From Pseudomonas sp. UBA4617 (GTDB lineage: Bacteria; Pseudomonadota; Gammaproteobacteria; Pseudomonadales; Pseudomonadaceae): a stretch of 64,000 bases of DNA. The stretch is taken from positions 62,001 to 126,000 of the forward strand of contig NZ_DGIR01000021.1 in assembly GCF_002386445.1 (NCBI RefSeq). Direction: 5' to 3'. Positions 15,856-23,708 of the stretch are shown piece after piece. The stretch's first letter is position 1. Every line of letters starts with the position of its first letter. The notes beneath the pieces were generated by a model. It searched no databases. It worked only from the letters and a program-made list of their open reading frames with translations, and was not told the origin of the DNA. A program made the position numbers and the translations under genes.

Positions 15856-16623
15856 TCAGGCGCGCACGTAGCGCTGGCGCAGCACATCACTCAAGGCATC
15901 CACCAGCAATACCAGCACCAGCATGCCCATGATCACCGTGCTGGCCTGGGCCTCCTGGAACAGGCTCAAGGTGGTGTAGAGCATCTGCCCCAGGCCACCC
16001 GCCCCGACGAACCCCAGCACACTGGCCATGCGGATGTTGTTCTCCCAGCGGTACAAGCTGTAGGCCAGCAACTGCGGCCACAGGTTGGGCAAGGTGCCGA
16101 AACAGAACGCTGCCAGCTGGCTGCCACCCTGCAGGCGGATGGCCGTCGCCGGCTCTGGTGGCGCGTTCTCCAGGGCCTCGGCAAACAGCCGCCCCAGCAC
16201 CCCGGCGGTATGCAGCGCCAGGGCCAGGGTACCGGCATTGGGCCCCAGCCCAGCTGCCAGCACCGTCAGCGCGGCCCACACCAGTTCCGGAATGGCCCGC
16301 AGGGCATTGAGCAGCAACCGCGCACAGCCCTGCAGCGGCCAACCGAAGCGGCCCGCGGCCGGTAGCGCCAGCGCCAGGCCCAACAACATGGCCAACAAAG
16401 TGCCCAGCCCCGACATGGCCAAGGTTTCCAACGCGCCATGCGCGACCGCGCGCAAATGCCCGGCAGACAGGTCCGGCTGCAGAAAACGCCCGGCGTATTC
16501 CGCCATCTGCCCCAGCCCGCCATTGCCGAACAGCGCTTGCCAGTCCAGCTCAAGGTACGCGAACGAGGCCACCACCGCGGCGATCATGGCCCCGAGCAGC
16601 AGCAGGTTGATCGCCCGGTTCAT
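15856..16623 (-). CDS. phnE: Phosphonate-type ABC permease, second PhnE
   Basis: 255-residue inner-membrane permease with about six hydrophobic segments. It contains the transport-system signature NALRAIPELVWAALTVLAAG and the EAA-type loop ending RMASVLGFVGAGGLGQML. The start MNRAINLLLLGAM overlaps the previous permease by 4 bp (ATGA), so the two are translationally coupled. With PhnC, PhnD and the first permease it forms a complete importer for a phosphorus oxyanion (phosphonate, phosphite or similar). Substrate cannot be read from sequence. Confidence 0.9.
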   Translation of the reverse strand: MNRAINLLLLGAMIAAVVASFAYLELDWQALFGNGGLGQMAEYAGRFLQPDLSAGHLRAVAHGALETLAMSGLGTLLAMLLGLALALPAAGRFGWPLQGCARLLLNALRAIPELVWAALTVLAAGLGPNAGTLALALHTAGVLGRLFAEALENAPPEPATAIRLQGGSQLAAFCFGTLPNLWPQLLAYSLYRWENNIRMASVLGFVGAGGLGQMLYTTLSLFQEAQASTVIMGMLVLVLLVDALSDVLRQRYVRA

Positions 16624-17447
16624 GCCAGCCTCCAGCGCAACAAGCGGCTGAACAGGTCGGCCAGCATCACCAGCAGCAGGAACGTCAGCAGCATGCTCGC
16701 CACTTCCGCTCCCGCGAACATGCGCATCGACAGGTCGATCTGCTGCCCTAGCCCACCGGCACCGACGAAGCCCATCACCACCGAGGCCCTTACCGCACAC
16801 TCCCAGCGATACACGGTATACGACACCACTTCCGATGCAGCGCTGGGCAGGATGCCGTAGAGAAATGCCGCCAACCTGCCACTGCCCGCCTGCAGCAGCG
16901 CATGGGCCGGGCGCTGGTCGACCGACTCGAAGATTTCGGCGTAGACCTTGCCGAGCATGCCGCTGTAGGTAATGGCGATAGCCAGCACACCGGCGGTCGG
17001 CCCCAGCCCGACAGCCCGCACGAACAACAACGCCCAGACGATTTCCGGCACGCTGCGCAGGAATATCAGCAGCCAGCGCACCGGCAGGCGCAGCATGCGT
17101 GACCACAGCCCCGCACGACCACCACGCGAGGCCGCGCGCAACGACAGGGCCCGGCTGGCCAGCAGCCCGGCAGGGACCGCCAGCAACAAGGCCAACGCCA
17201 TTCCGGCGGTGGCCACGGCCAGGGTCTGCAAGGTGGCTTCAGACAGCAACGCCAGGAAATCTGCAGTGTGAGCCGGCGGCCAGAAGGCGCTGGTAAAACT
17301 GGCGATCTGCTGGCGGTTCTGCGCCTGTAGCAGTACCCCGGGGTTGAGCTCGCTCAGTTGCACGCCCGGCCACAACACCAGAACCGCCAGCAGGGCCAGC
17401 AGCAACCTCGGCAGCAAGGCCGGGTCGCGCTCGTCAGCCTTCAGCAT
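16620..17447 (-). CDS. phnE: Phosphonate-type ABC permease, first PhnE
   Basis: 275-residue permease starting MLKADERDPALLPRLL. Hydrophobic segments begin at about residue 14; IFLRSVPEIVWALLFVRAVG and RASVVMGFVGAGGLGQQID match the PhnE family. It overlaps the end of the ATPase gene by 7 bp. Having two different permeases suggests a heterodimeric channel rather than the homodimer of E. coli PhnCDE. Confidence 0.9.
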   Translation of the reverse strand: MLKADERDPALLPRLLLALLAVLVLWPGVQLSELNPGVLLQAQNRQQIASFTSAFWPPAHTADFLALLSEATLQTLAVATAGMALALLLAVPAGLLASRALSLRAASRGGRAGLWSRMLRLPVRWLLIFLRSVPEIVWALLFVRAVGLGPTAGVLAIAITYSGMLGKVYAEIFESVDQRPAHALLQAGSGRLAAFLYGILPSAASEVVSYTVYRWECAVRASVVMGFVGAGGLGQQIDLSMRMFAGAEVASMLLTFLLLVMLADLFSRLLRWRLA

Positions 17448-18253
17448 CGCGGAATCTGCACGGTCAGCGTCGGCCCCTGAGGCGGCGTCGGCACCAGCTG
17501 TTCATTGGCATACAGCGCATCGAGCAACTGCTCGGTCACCGCTTGCGCCGGGCAGTCGAACACCACCTGCCCTTCGCGAATGCCAATCACTCGCGGAAAG
17601 TGCGCCAGCGCCAGTTCCACCGCGTGCAGGCTGGCCACCAGGGTCACGCCATTGGCCTGGGCGTGACGGTTGAGCAAGGCCAGGCTGTGGTCAGCCAGCA
17701 CTGGGTCCATGGCCGACACCGGCTCATCGGTCAACAACACTTGCGGCTGCTGGTACAACGCCCGGGCAATGCCCACACGCTGCAACTGGCCGCCGGACAA
17801 TTGCCCACACTGCACGAACAGTTTGTCGGCCAGCCCCAACTCGGCCAGGGCCTGGCGCGCGCCAGGCACATCGCTGGGGTACAACAGGTTGAGCAAGCCT
17901 CGCAGCACGCCCCACTGCCCCAGGCGGCCGGCCAGCACCGCCGTCACCACGCGCTGGCGCAGCGGCAACGGCGGGGCCTGATGCACCAGGCCGACCCGCG
18001 CACGCAGGCGCTGCCGCGCCCTGGCAGACAACGCCCAGGGCTGTTCGCCCAGTAGCTCCAGGCGCCCGCTGCTGGGCTGGAGCGCCGTGGCCATCAGGTG
18101 CAGCAAGCTGGACTTGCCGGCCCCCGACGGCCCGATGATGGCGACGCGTTCGCCCTGGCAGATGCGCAGGTTCACCGCTTCAAGCGCACGCACCTGGCCA
18201 TGGCACAGGCCGGCGCCGTACAGCTGGATAGCCACTTCGCCGGAGACCGTCAC
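17441..18253 (-). CDS. phnC: Phosphonate-type ABC transporter ATPase PhnC
   Basis: 270 residues. Walker A is GPSGAGKSS (about 40-48), the Q-loop is LVHQAPPLPL, the signature is LSGGQLQRVGIARAL, Walker B is QVLLTDEPVSAMD, and the switch His is in SLHAVEL. It overlaps phnD by 4 bp (stop/start) and powers uptake through the two adjacent PhnE-type permeases. Missing from the neighbourhood are any C-P lyase or phosphite dehydrogenase genes, so the substrate must be processed elsewhere. Confidence 0.92.
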   Translation of the reverse strand: MTVSGEVAIQLYGAGLCHGQVRALEAVNLRICQGERVAIIGPSGAGKSSLLHLMATALQPSSGRLELLGEQPWALSARARQRLRARVGLVHQAPPLPLRQRVVTAVLAGRLGQWGVLRGLLNLLYPSDVPGARQALAELGLADKLFVQCGQLSGGQLQRVGIARALYQQPQVLLTDEPVSAMDPVLADHSLALLNRHAQANGVTLVASLHAVELALAHFPRVIGIREGQVVFDCPAQAVTEQLLDALYANEQLVPTPPQGPTLTVQIPRC

Positions 18254-19104
18254 TTGAGCAGGCCGGCCTCGCGTGCAGCCTGCTCGGTGCCCACGTAGTT
18301 CTCAGGCTTGGTCTCGATGAAGCGGCTGGCCGCCTGCAGGTCGAGAATGGCCTTGTGCTCCGGGTTGGCCGGGTCGAGGTCGAGGAATGCCTTCCTGATC
18401 TTTTCCTTCAGCGCCGGATCCATGTTGCCGCGCACGGTCCAGTTGTAGTCGAAGTAGGTCGGGGTGGTAGCGAACACCCTCACCTTGGCGGTGTCGACCT
18501 TGCCGGCATCGACCAGCTTCTGCCAGACACTGGCATTGAGCACGCCGCCATCGACCTTGCCGGCTTGCACCCAGGCCACGGTCGCATCGTGGGCGCCGGA
18601 ATAGGCCACTCGGCTGAAGTAGTTCTCAGGCTTGATGCCGTCCTGCTTGAGCATGAAGTAACGCGGCATCAGGCTGCCCGAGGTGGACGAGATGGAGCCG
18701 AAGGCAAACGACTTGCCCTTGAGGTCGGCCAGGCTTTTCACGTCGGGGTTGGCGGTGATGAACTTGGAGGTGAACTGGGCATCCTGCTCACGCTGCACCA
18801 GCGGCGTGGCGGTCGGGTCCTTCAAGTGTACCTGGACGAAGGTGAACCCACCCAGCCAGGCCAGGTCCAGGCGATCGGAGGCCAGCGACTCCACCACTGC
18901 CGGGTAGTCGGCGACCGGCACGAACTTCACTTCCATGCCCAGCTGCCTGGCCAGGTATTCGCCCAATGGCTTGAACTTGCGCTGCAGTTCGGTCGGCGCT
19001 TCGTCGGGAATGGCACTGACCCGCAGGGTTTCAGCAGCCTGGGCGACTACGGCACAGCAGGACAGCACGAGGCCGGCGGCGAGCGCCAGGGGGCGTTTGA
19101 GCAT
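18250..19104 (-). CDS. phnD: Phosphonate-type ABC solute-binding protein PhnD
   Basis: 284 residues with a signal peptide (MLKRPLALAAGLVLSCCAVV, cut after AQA). The mature PhnD-family fold includes RVSAIPDEAPTELQRKFKPL, a typical FVPVADYPAVVESLASDRLDLAWLG stretch, and FGSISSTSGSLMPRYFM, whose Ser/Thr residues usually bind the phosphoryl oxygens. The frame is open far upstream across selD, which is spurious. First gene of a four-gene importer operon. It diverges from selD with only 126 bp between starts, so a link to selenium oxyanion uptake is possible but unproven. Confidence 0.9.
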   Translation of the reverse strand: MLKRPLALAAGLVLSCCAVVAQAAETLRVSAIPDEAPTELQRKFKPLGEYLARQLGMEVKFVPVADYPAVVESLASDRLDLAWLGGFTFVQVHLKDPTATPLVQREQDAQFTSKFITANPDVKSLADLKGKSFAFGSISSTSGSLMPRYFMLKQDGIKPENYFSRVAYSGAHDATVAWVQAGKVDGGVLNASVWQKLVDAGKVDTAKVRVFATTPTYFDYNWTVRGNMDPALKEKIRKAFLDLDPANPEHKAILDLQAASRFIETKPENYVGTEQAAREAGLLK

Positions 19105-19159
19105 GGGTGTTCTCCGGTTCAATAGCGGGGAAAGGCCGGCCTTTGAGCCGACCACGTGG

Positions 19160-19200
19160 ATTATAAGAGGCGCAGGCACAAAGGCCAGCTTTGCTACAAT
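19160..19200. promoter_or_regulatory. Divergent -10 elements for phnD and selD
   Basis: On the minus strand a perfect TATAAT is at 19160-19165, 55 bp before phnD. On the plus strand TACAAT is at 19195-19200, 30 bp before selD. The -35 regions are weak on both sides. The two promoters are close enough for shared control. Confidence 0.55.
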
Positions 19201-19230
19201 CGCGCAATAATTTGACCTGCCGAGGTACAC

Positions 19231-20265
19231 ATGAGCGAGCCGATTCGCCTGACCCAGTACAGCCATGGTGCCGGCTGTGGCTGCAAGATCTCCCCCAAGG
19301 TGCTGGATGTGATCCTCGCCGAAAGCGGCGCCCAGGCACTGGACCCGAAGCTGTGGGTCGGCAATGCCTCGCGTGACGACGCTGCCGTGTATGCGCTGGA
19401 CGATGAGCGTGGCGTGGTCTCGACCACCGACTTCTTCATGCCGATCGTCGATGACCCCTACGACTTCGGCCGCATCGCCGCCACCAACGCCATCAGCGAT
19501 ATCTATGCCATGGGCGGCGACCCGCTGATGGCCATTGCCATCCTCGGCTGGCCGGTCAATGTGCTGCCGCCGGAAGTAGCCCGCGAAGTGATCCGCGGCG
19601 GCCGTGCGGTGTGCGCCGAAGCCGGTATCCCGCTGGCCGGCGGCCACTCCATCGACGCCCCCGAACCGATCTTCGGCCTTGCTGTCACCGGCGTGGTGAA
19701 CAAGCGCCACCTCAAGCGCAACGACACCGCCAGCGCAGGCTGCCGCCTGTACCTGACCAAGCCGCTGGGCATCGGCATCCTCACCACCGCCGAGAAAAAG
19801 GCCAAGCTGCGCCCACAGGACCAGGGCCTGGCCCGCGACTGGATGTGCACCCTCAACACCCCTGGCAGCCGCTTCGGCAAGCTCGACGGGGTCAAGGCAA
19901 TGACCGACGTCACCGGCTTTGGCCTGCTCGGCCACCTGGTGGAGCTGGCCGAAGGCAGTGGCCTTACCGCGCACCTGGACTACACAAAAGTGCCACGGCT
20001 GCCGAGTGTCGAACACTACCTGGCCGAGGGCTGCATCCCTGGCGGTACCCTGCGCAACTTCGACAGCTACGGGCACAAGATCGGCGCCCTCACTGACGAC
20101 CAGAAACACCTGCTGTGCGACCCACAAACCAGCGGCGGCCTGCTGGTGGCGGTCGCCCCTGACGGGGAAGCCGAGTTCCTCGCCGAAGCCGACAGGCTGG
20201 GCCTGCAATTGGCAGCGATCGGCCAGTTGGTCGAGCGACAGAGCCACGCGGTCGAGGTGATCTGA
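19231..20265 (+). CDS. selD: Selenide, water dikinase (selenophosphate synthase)
   Basis: Makes selenophosphate from selenide and ATP, the selenium donor for selenouridine and selenocysteine. It has 344 residues. The catalytic Cys16 (with Cys18 and Lys19) lies in HGAGCGCKIS; metal and ATP sites follow in TTDFFMPIVDDPYDFGRIAATNAISD (seen in parts) and GGDPLMAIAILGWP. A cysteine, not selenocysteine, occupies the active site. It overlaps selU by one base, and together they suffice for making 2-selenouridine in tRNA. Confidence 0.97.
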   Translation: MSEPIRLTQYSHGAGCGCKISPKVLDVILAESGAQALDPKLWVGNASRDDAAVYALDDERGVVSTTDFFMPIVDDPYDFGRIAATNAISDIYAMGGDPLMAIAILGWPVNVLPPEVAREVIRGGRAVCAEAGIPLAGGHSIDAPEPIFGLAVTGVVNKRHLKRNDTASAGCRLYLTKPLGIGILTTAEKKAKLRPQDQGLARDWMCTLNTPGSRFGKLDGVKAMTDVTGFGLLGHLVELAEGSGLTAHLDYTKVPRLPSVEHYLAEGCIPGGTLRNFDSYGHKIGALTDDQKHLLCDPQTSGGLLVAVAPDGEAEFLAEADRLGLQLAAIGQLVERQSHAVEVI

Positions 20266-21377
20266 TGCGCCCCGACTGCACCGACTTCCGCCAGCTGTTC
20301 CTCGATGACGTGCCGATGATGGACATGCGCGCGCCCATCGAATTTGCCAAGGGCGCCTTCCCCGGCGCCGTCAACCTGCCGCTGATGACCGATCAGGAAC
20401 GCCAGAAGGTCGGTACCTGCTACAAGCAGCAGGGCCAGGCCGCCGCCATCGCCCTGGGCCACCAGCTGGTCAGTGGCGCCACCAGACAGGCGCGCCTGGA
20501 GGCCTGGGCGGCATTTGCCCAGGCTCACCCGGAGAGTTACCTGTATTGCTTCCGTGGTGGCTTGCGCTCGCAGATCGTGCAGGGCTGGCTGCGTGATGAA
20601 GCAGGCATCCAGTACCCGCGGGTCAAAGGTGGCTACAAAGCCATGCGTTCCTTCCTGCTGGAAACCACTCAGCAGGCCGTGAAGCAATGTGATTTCGTGC
20701 TGATTGGCGGCCTGACCGGTACCGGCAAGACTGACGTGCTGCACCAGCTGGGCAATGTGCTCGACCTGGAAGGCCACGCCAACCATCGCGGCTCCAGCTT
20801 CGGCAAGCGCGCCACCGCACAGCCGGCACAGATCGACTTCGAGAACCAGCTGGCCATCGATGTACTGAAGAAACGTGCCCGCGGCATCGAGCAGTTCGTA
20901 TTGGAAGATGAAGGCCGCATTGTCGGCAGCTGCACGGTACCGCTGGAGCTATACCAGGGCATGCAGCAGTACCCACTGGTGTGGCTGGAAGATACGTTCG
21001 CCAACCGCGTGGAGCGCATCCTGCGTGATTACGTGATCAACCTGAGCGCCGAGTTCGTCAGCGTGCATGGCGAAGAAGACGGCCGCCGGTTGTTCGCCGA
21101 GCGTCTGCTGCAGAGCATGGCGAACATCTACAAGCGCTTGGGCGGCGAACGCTATCAGCGCCTGTCGGACATCCTGCGGCAGGCCCTTGAGGAGCAGCAG
21201 CGCAGCGGTGCGGTGGACTTGCATCGAGGCTGGATCGAAGGCCTGCTGAACGAGTACTACGACCCGATGTACGCCTACCAGCGCGCAGCCAAGGCAGAGC
21301 GTATCGAGTTTGCCGGAGATGCCGTGGAAGTACGCGAGTACCTAAAGGCCCGGGCGCTACGCACACCGCACAAGTAG
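20265..21377 (+). CDS. selU: tRNA 2-selenouridine synthase SelU/MnmH
   Basis: Replaces sulfur by selenium at the wobble 2-thiouridine of tRNAs for Lys, Glu and Gln, by way of a geranylated intermediate. The 370 residues have an N-terminal rhodanese domain with the active Cys95 in YLYCFRGGLRSQ and a P-loop GGLTGTGKT at 148-156 in the C-terminal half. The start overlaps the selD stop (TGATG). The gene pair looks like one operon. Confidence 0.95.
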   Translation: MRPDCTDFRQLFLDDVPMMDMRAPIEFAKGAFPGAVNLPLMTDQERQKVGTCYKQQGQAAAIALGHQLVSGATRQARLEAWAAFAQAHPESYLYCFRGGLRSQIVQGWLRDEAGIQYPRVKGGYKAMRSFLLETTQQAVKQCDFVLIGGLTGTGKTDVLHQLGNVLDLEGHANHRGSSFGKRATAQPAQIDFENQLAIDVLKKRARGIEQFVLEDEGRIVGSCTVPLELYQGMQQYPLVWLEDTFANRVERILRDYVINLSAEFVSVHGEEDGRRLFAERLLQSMANIYKRLGGERYQRLSDILRQALEEQQRSGAVDLHRGWIEGLLNEYYDPMYAYQRAAKAERIEFAGDAVEVREYLKARALRTPHK

Positions 21378-21448
21378 AAGCCGGGGAGCCTTGCGCCCCA
21401 TCACCGGCAAACCCGCTCCCACCTGGCGCCCACACAGTCCCTGTGGAA

Positions 21449-21470
21449 GCGGGTTCACCCGCGAAGAGGC
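21449..21470. repeat. REP-like hairpin after selU
   Basis: GCGGGTTCACCCGCGAAGAG, with flanking CCCGCTCCCAC (21411-21421) and GTGGAAGCGGG (21443-21453) that can pair. Related CGGGTA-ACCCG/AAGAG cores occur at 32771-32795 and 42436-42456. It fills the gap between convergent selU and the LprI-like gene. Confidence 0.6.
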
Positions 21471-21483
21471 CTCGGTCGGCTAC

Positions 21484-21870
21484 TCACTGCCCGGGGCTGA
21501 GCAACCGCTCCAGCTCCGCGGCGCGGTCACGGGTCATGTCCATCAGGCATGTACCACCTTGCAGTGCCGCCATGGTTCCGCCACTGGCCTGCACATGGAA
21601 CTGGCAATTGCCATCGCGGTAAGCCAGCCACGTGCGCTGCACATCCCGCAGGCTCTTCTGCTGCCCGGCATCGAGCTTGCCCATCAGTTGCTTGTACACC
21701 CGGTTCAGGCGTTGGTCCTGCACATGCGTTTCGGTCTTGATGCAGTCACTCATGGCCACGGTGCTGGAGGCCTTGTCCATGCATTGGCCATAGGCCGCCG
21801 TGTAGTCATCGGCCATTGCCGATGACAGCGAGCAGGCCAATGCCAGACCTGCCAGGTAATGCTTGATCAT
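21484..21870 (-). CDS. LprI/DUF1311-family secreted protein
   Basis: 128 residues with a signal peptide (MIKHYLAGLALACSLSSAMA). The mature part has four cysteines and the DUF1311 pattern YGQCMDKASSTVAMSDCI and LNRVYKQLMGKL, followed by QRTWLAYRDGNCQF. Family members include the mycobacterial lysozyme inhibitor LprI; most are uncharacterised. Probably periplasmic. It stands 21 bp from the membrane-protein gene on the same strand. Confidence 0.85.
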   Translation of the reverse strand: MIKHYLAGLALACSLSSAMADDYTAAYGQCMDKASSTVAMSDCIKTETHVQDQRLNRVYKQLMGKLDAGQQKSLRDVQRTWLAYRDGNCQFHVQASGGTMAALQGGTCLMDMTRDRAAELERLLSPGQ

Positions 21871-21891
21871 GCAAACTCTCCTTGTGGGATT

Positions 21892-22467
21892 TCAAAGCGT
21901 CTGCGGCTGCTCCGGCGGCATCAGCACCCTGCCCGGCTCAAAGCGCAACGTCGGCATCTGCGTCGCGGCATAGAGCACCACGCCCAACGCCGCAACCAGC
22001 ACCACGTCTAGCCAGCTCCAGCCCGGCATATCGGCGGCACTGCGCGCCTTCCAGCAATACCAGGCCTGTCCCAGGCAAAAGACCATGATCGCCGCCAGCC
22101 ACAGGTAGAACCCGGCACCAAAGCCGGTACGCTCATGAAACGCGTAGCTCTGGTTGTCCGGCAAGCGGTCAATTCCGAAACTGCTGGCAGCCAGGTACAG
22201 CGCAACCAGCCCAGCCAGGAACGCCAGCCGGCGGAACCGTCGATGGGCCAGGATCGCCAGCCCCAGCAATGGGTTGGCGAACCACTGATACATCCCGAAA
22301 GGCAGGCCCCATGGCCCGTACAAGAGCATCTGCAAGGCCGGCATGTGACGCTCGCCACTCATCAGCGCGCCATCGAAGAACAGTGCGAGCACGTACAGCA
22401 GCAAGCTGGCGCTCAGGTAGAAAACGGGCAAGGGGCATACCTGGGGAAAGGAACAGGCTGCGACCAT
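21892..22467 (-). CDS. Hypothetical inner-membrane protein
   Basis: I do not recognise the family. The 191 residues show about five hydrophobic segments (FYLSASLLLYVLALFF, MLLYGPWGLPFGMYQWFAN, LGLAILA, LAGLVALYLAASSF, FYLWLAAIMVFCLGQAW and WLDVVLVAALGVVLYA). There is no good ribosome site before the first ATG; a later start such as Met36 is possible. It probably shares a transcript with the LprI-like gene. Confidence 0.65.
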   Translation of the reverse strand: MVAACSFPQVCPLPVFYLSASLLLYVLALFFDGALMSGERHMPALQMLLYGPWGLPFGMYQWFANPLLGLAILAHRRFRRLAFLAGLVALYLAASSFGIDRLPDNQSYAFHERTGFGAGFYLWLAAIMVFCLGQAWYCWKARSAADMPGWSWLDVVLVAALGVVLYAATQMPTLRFEPGRVLMPPEQPQTL

Positions 22468-22515
22468 AACCCAGGCCCTGCCGCGCTTCCAAACCTTCGA
22501 TGAGATGTCATGCGG

Positions 22516-23097
22516 TCAGGCAACCGGCGGCTCCAGTAGCAGGCCATAGATACCGGAATCGGACAGCTCGCCAGCCACGCACCAGCGCGCGCGCAGGGTA
22601 CCCTCGAGCACGAAGCCCTGGCGTTCGAGGGTACGTGCCGACCCTTGATTACGCGGGTCGATTTCGCCTTCCAGGCGGCGCATGTGCAGGGTGTTGGCGA
22701 GGTAGTCGATGAAGCAGGTCAGCGCCTCGTCCATGTAGCCTCGGCCCTGCACTGCGCTGGCCAGGCAATAACCGATCTCGCCACGACGCGAGACATCGTC
22801 GATGTTGAACAGTTGGACCATGCCGATCAGTTCACCGTTGTCGCGCCGGTACATGCCCAGCTTGAGCTGGTCACCGTTGGCATAGGCTTCGCGATCTGCG
22901 GCCAGGGCGCTTTCAGCTTCGGCCAGGTCTTGCCAGGGGGCATGATGCCAATAACGCATGACTTCGGGGTCGGCCATGATCGCCAGCCATTGCGCGGCAT
23001 CGGCATGACGCATCGGGCGCAATTGCAGGCGTGGGCTTTCAAGGCAGAGGTCACTGGGGAAACTGCGAGGTGGGGTCACGCCGGATCTCCTGTCCAT
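22516..23097 (-). CDS. RimJ/RimL-like GNAT acetyltransferase
   Basis: 193 residues. ESPRLQLRPMRHADAAQWLAI and MADPEVMRYW are typical of the RimJ/RimL group that acetylates protein N-termini or small molecules. The acetyl-CoA loop is EIGYCLASAVQGRGYMDEAL, and DPRNQGSARTLERQGFVLEGTLR is the conserved C-terminal part. The substrate is unknown. It lies between the membrane protein and the cysteine-cluster protein, all on the minus strand but not tightly spaced. Confidence 0.87.
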   Translation of the reverse strand: MDRRSGVTPPRSFPSDLCLESPRLQLRPMRHADAAQWLAIMADPEVMRYWHHAPWQDLAEAESALAADREAYANGDQLKLGMYRRDNGELIGMVQLFNIDDVSRRGEIGYCLASAVQGRGYMDEALTCFIDYLANTLHMRRLEGEIDPRNQGSARTLERQGFVLEGTLRARWCVAGELSDSGIYGLLLEPPVA

Positions 23098-23165
23098 GGC
23101 TGGGGAAATGACAGTTTAACGTCAAGCACAGGGTCCAGGCATCCGGGGCCGGCACAGGCTGGCGG

Positions 23166-23549
23166 TCAGGCCACCTCGGCCCCATCATCCGGCCAGTGCG
23201 GCTCGTTGGCCCCCGGCGGGGTCAGCGGTGGCAGCCCATACGCGGCCCGCGCATCGTCGCAGCTGGGGTTATGTACCCCACCCACCCACGACGCTTCGAA
23301 CTCGCGGCAGGGGCTGGAGCGGTTGGCGTAGATGGTACACGCCACCTGCTGGCCGATCTCGCCCTGCAGGCTGATACAGCGGCATGGCTTGGCGTCGGTG
23401 CCGATCATGGCAACACGGGTGGGATTGATCTGAACCACCAGGTCGTCCGGTACCAGGCCGCCTGAAGACTGGCATTCGCCCCAGAAGAAGGACACACGGA
23501 AGTACCCGCAGCAGGCGCCGCAGTCAAGGCAAGGGTTATATTCGGACAT
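23166..23549 (-). CDS. YkgJ-family cysteine-cluster protein
   Basis: 127 residues starting MSEYNPCLDCGACCGYFRVS, with the Cx2Cx2-3C pattern thought to bind zinc or an Fe-S cluster, and further cysteines in PCRCISLQGEIG, ACTIYANRSSPCREFE and PSCDDAR. This C-rich fold is widely conserved but its biochemical role is not established. A second relative is encoded at 37064-37798. Confidence 0.85.
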   Translation of the reverse strand: MSEYNPCLDCGACCGYFRVSFFWGECQSSGGLVPDDLVVQINPTRVAMIGTDAKPCRCISLQGEIGQQVACTIYANRSSPCREFEASWVGGVHNPSCDDARAAYGLPPLTPPGANEPHWPDDGAEVA

Positions 23550-23675
23550 GATGGCACGGAGGGAAGGTTGTTGTTATCGGGGCTGGCCCGCGGCGCCATT
23601 TTCAATCCAAGCCGGGGCTGCTGGATAGGGGGGCAATGCAAAAATATTTGCCGCTGATCCGGCGGCCTGCCAAAG

Positions 23676-23699
23676 GCGACCGGCAGCGCTGCCGATCGC
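23676..23699 (-). terminator. Hairpin downstream of the hydrolase gene
   Basis: GCGACCGGCAGCGCTGCCGATCGC forms a long near-perfect stem about 10 bp past the hydrolase stop. There is no good T run on the minus strand, so it may be a weak or factor-assisted terminator. Confidence 0.5.
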
Positions 23700-23708
23700 C
23701 CGTTTTTG

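Noticed and set aside
16620..18253. Phosphonate cluster as part of a C-P lyase island
   Set aside because: None of the other phn genes (G to M) is present nearby; only the importer is here.
19105..20247. Upstream extension of the phnD frame across selD
   Set aside because: The extension lies antisense inside selD. A normal signal peptide begins at 19104, so the extension is spurious.
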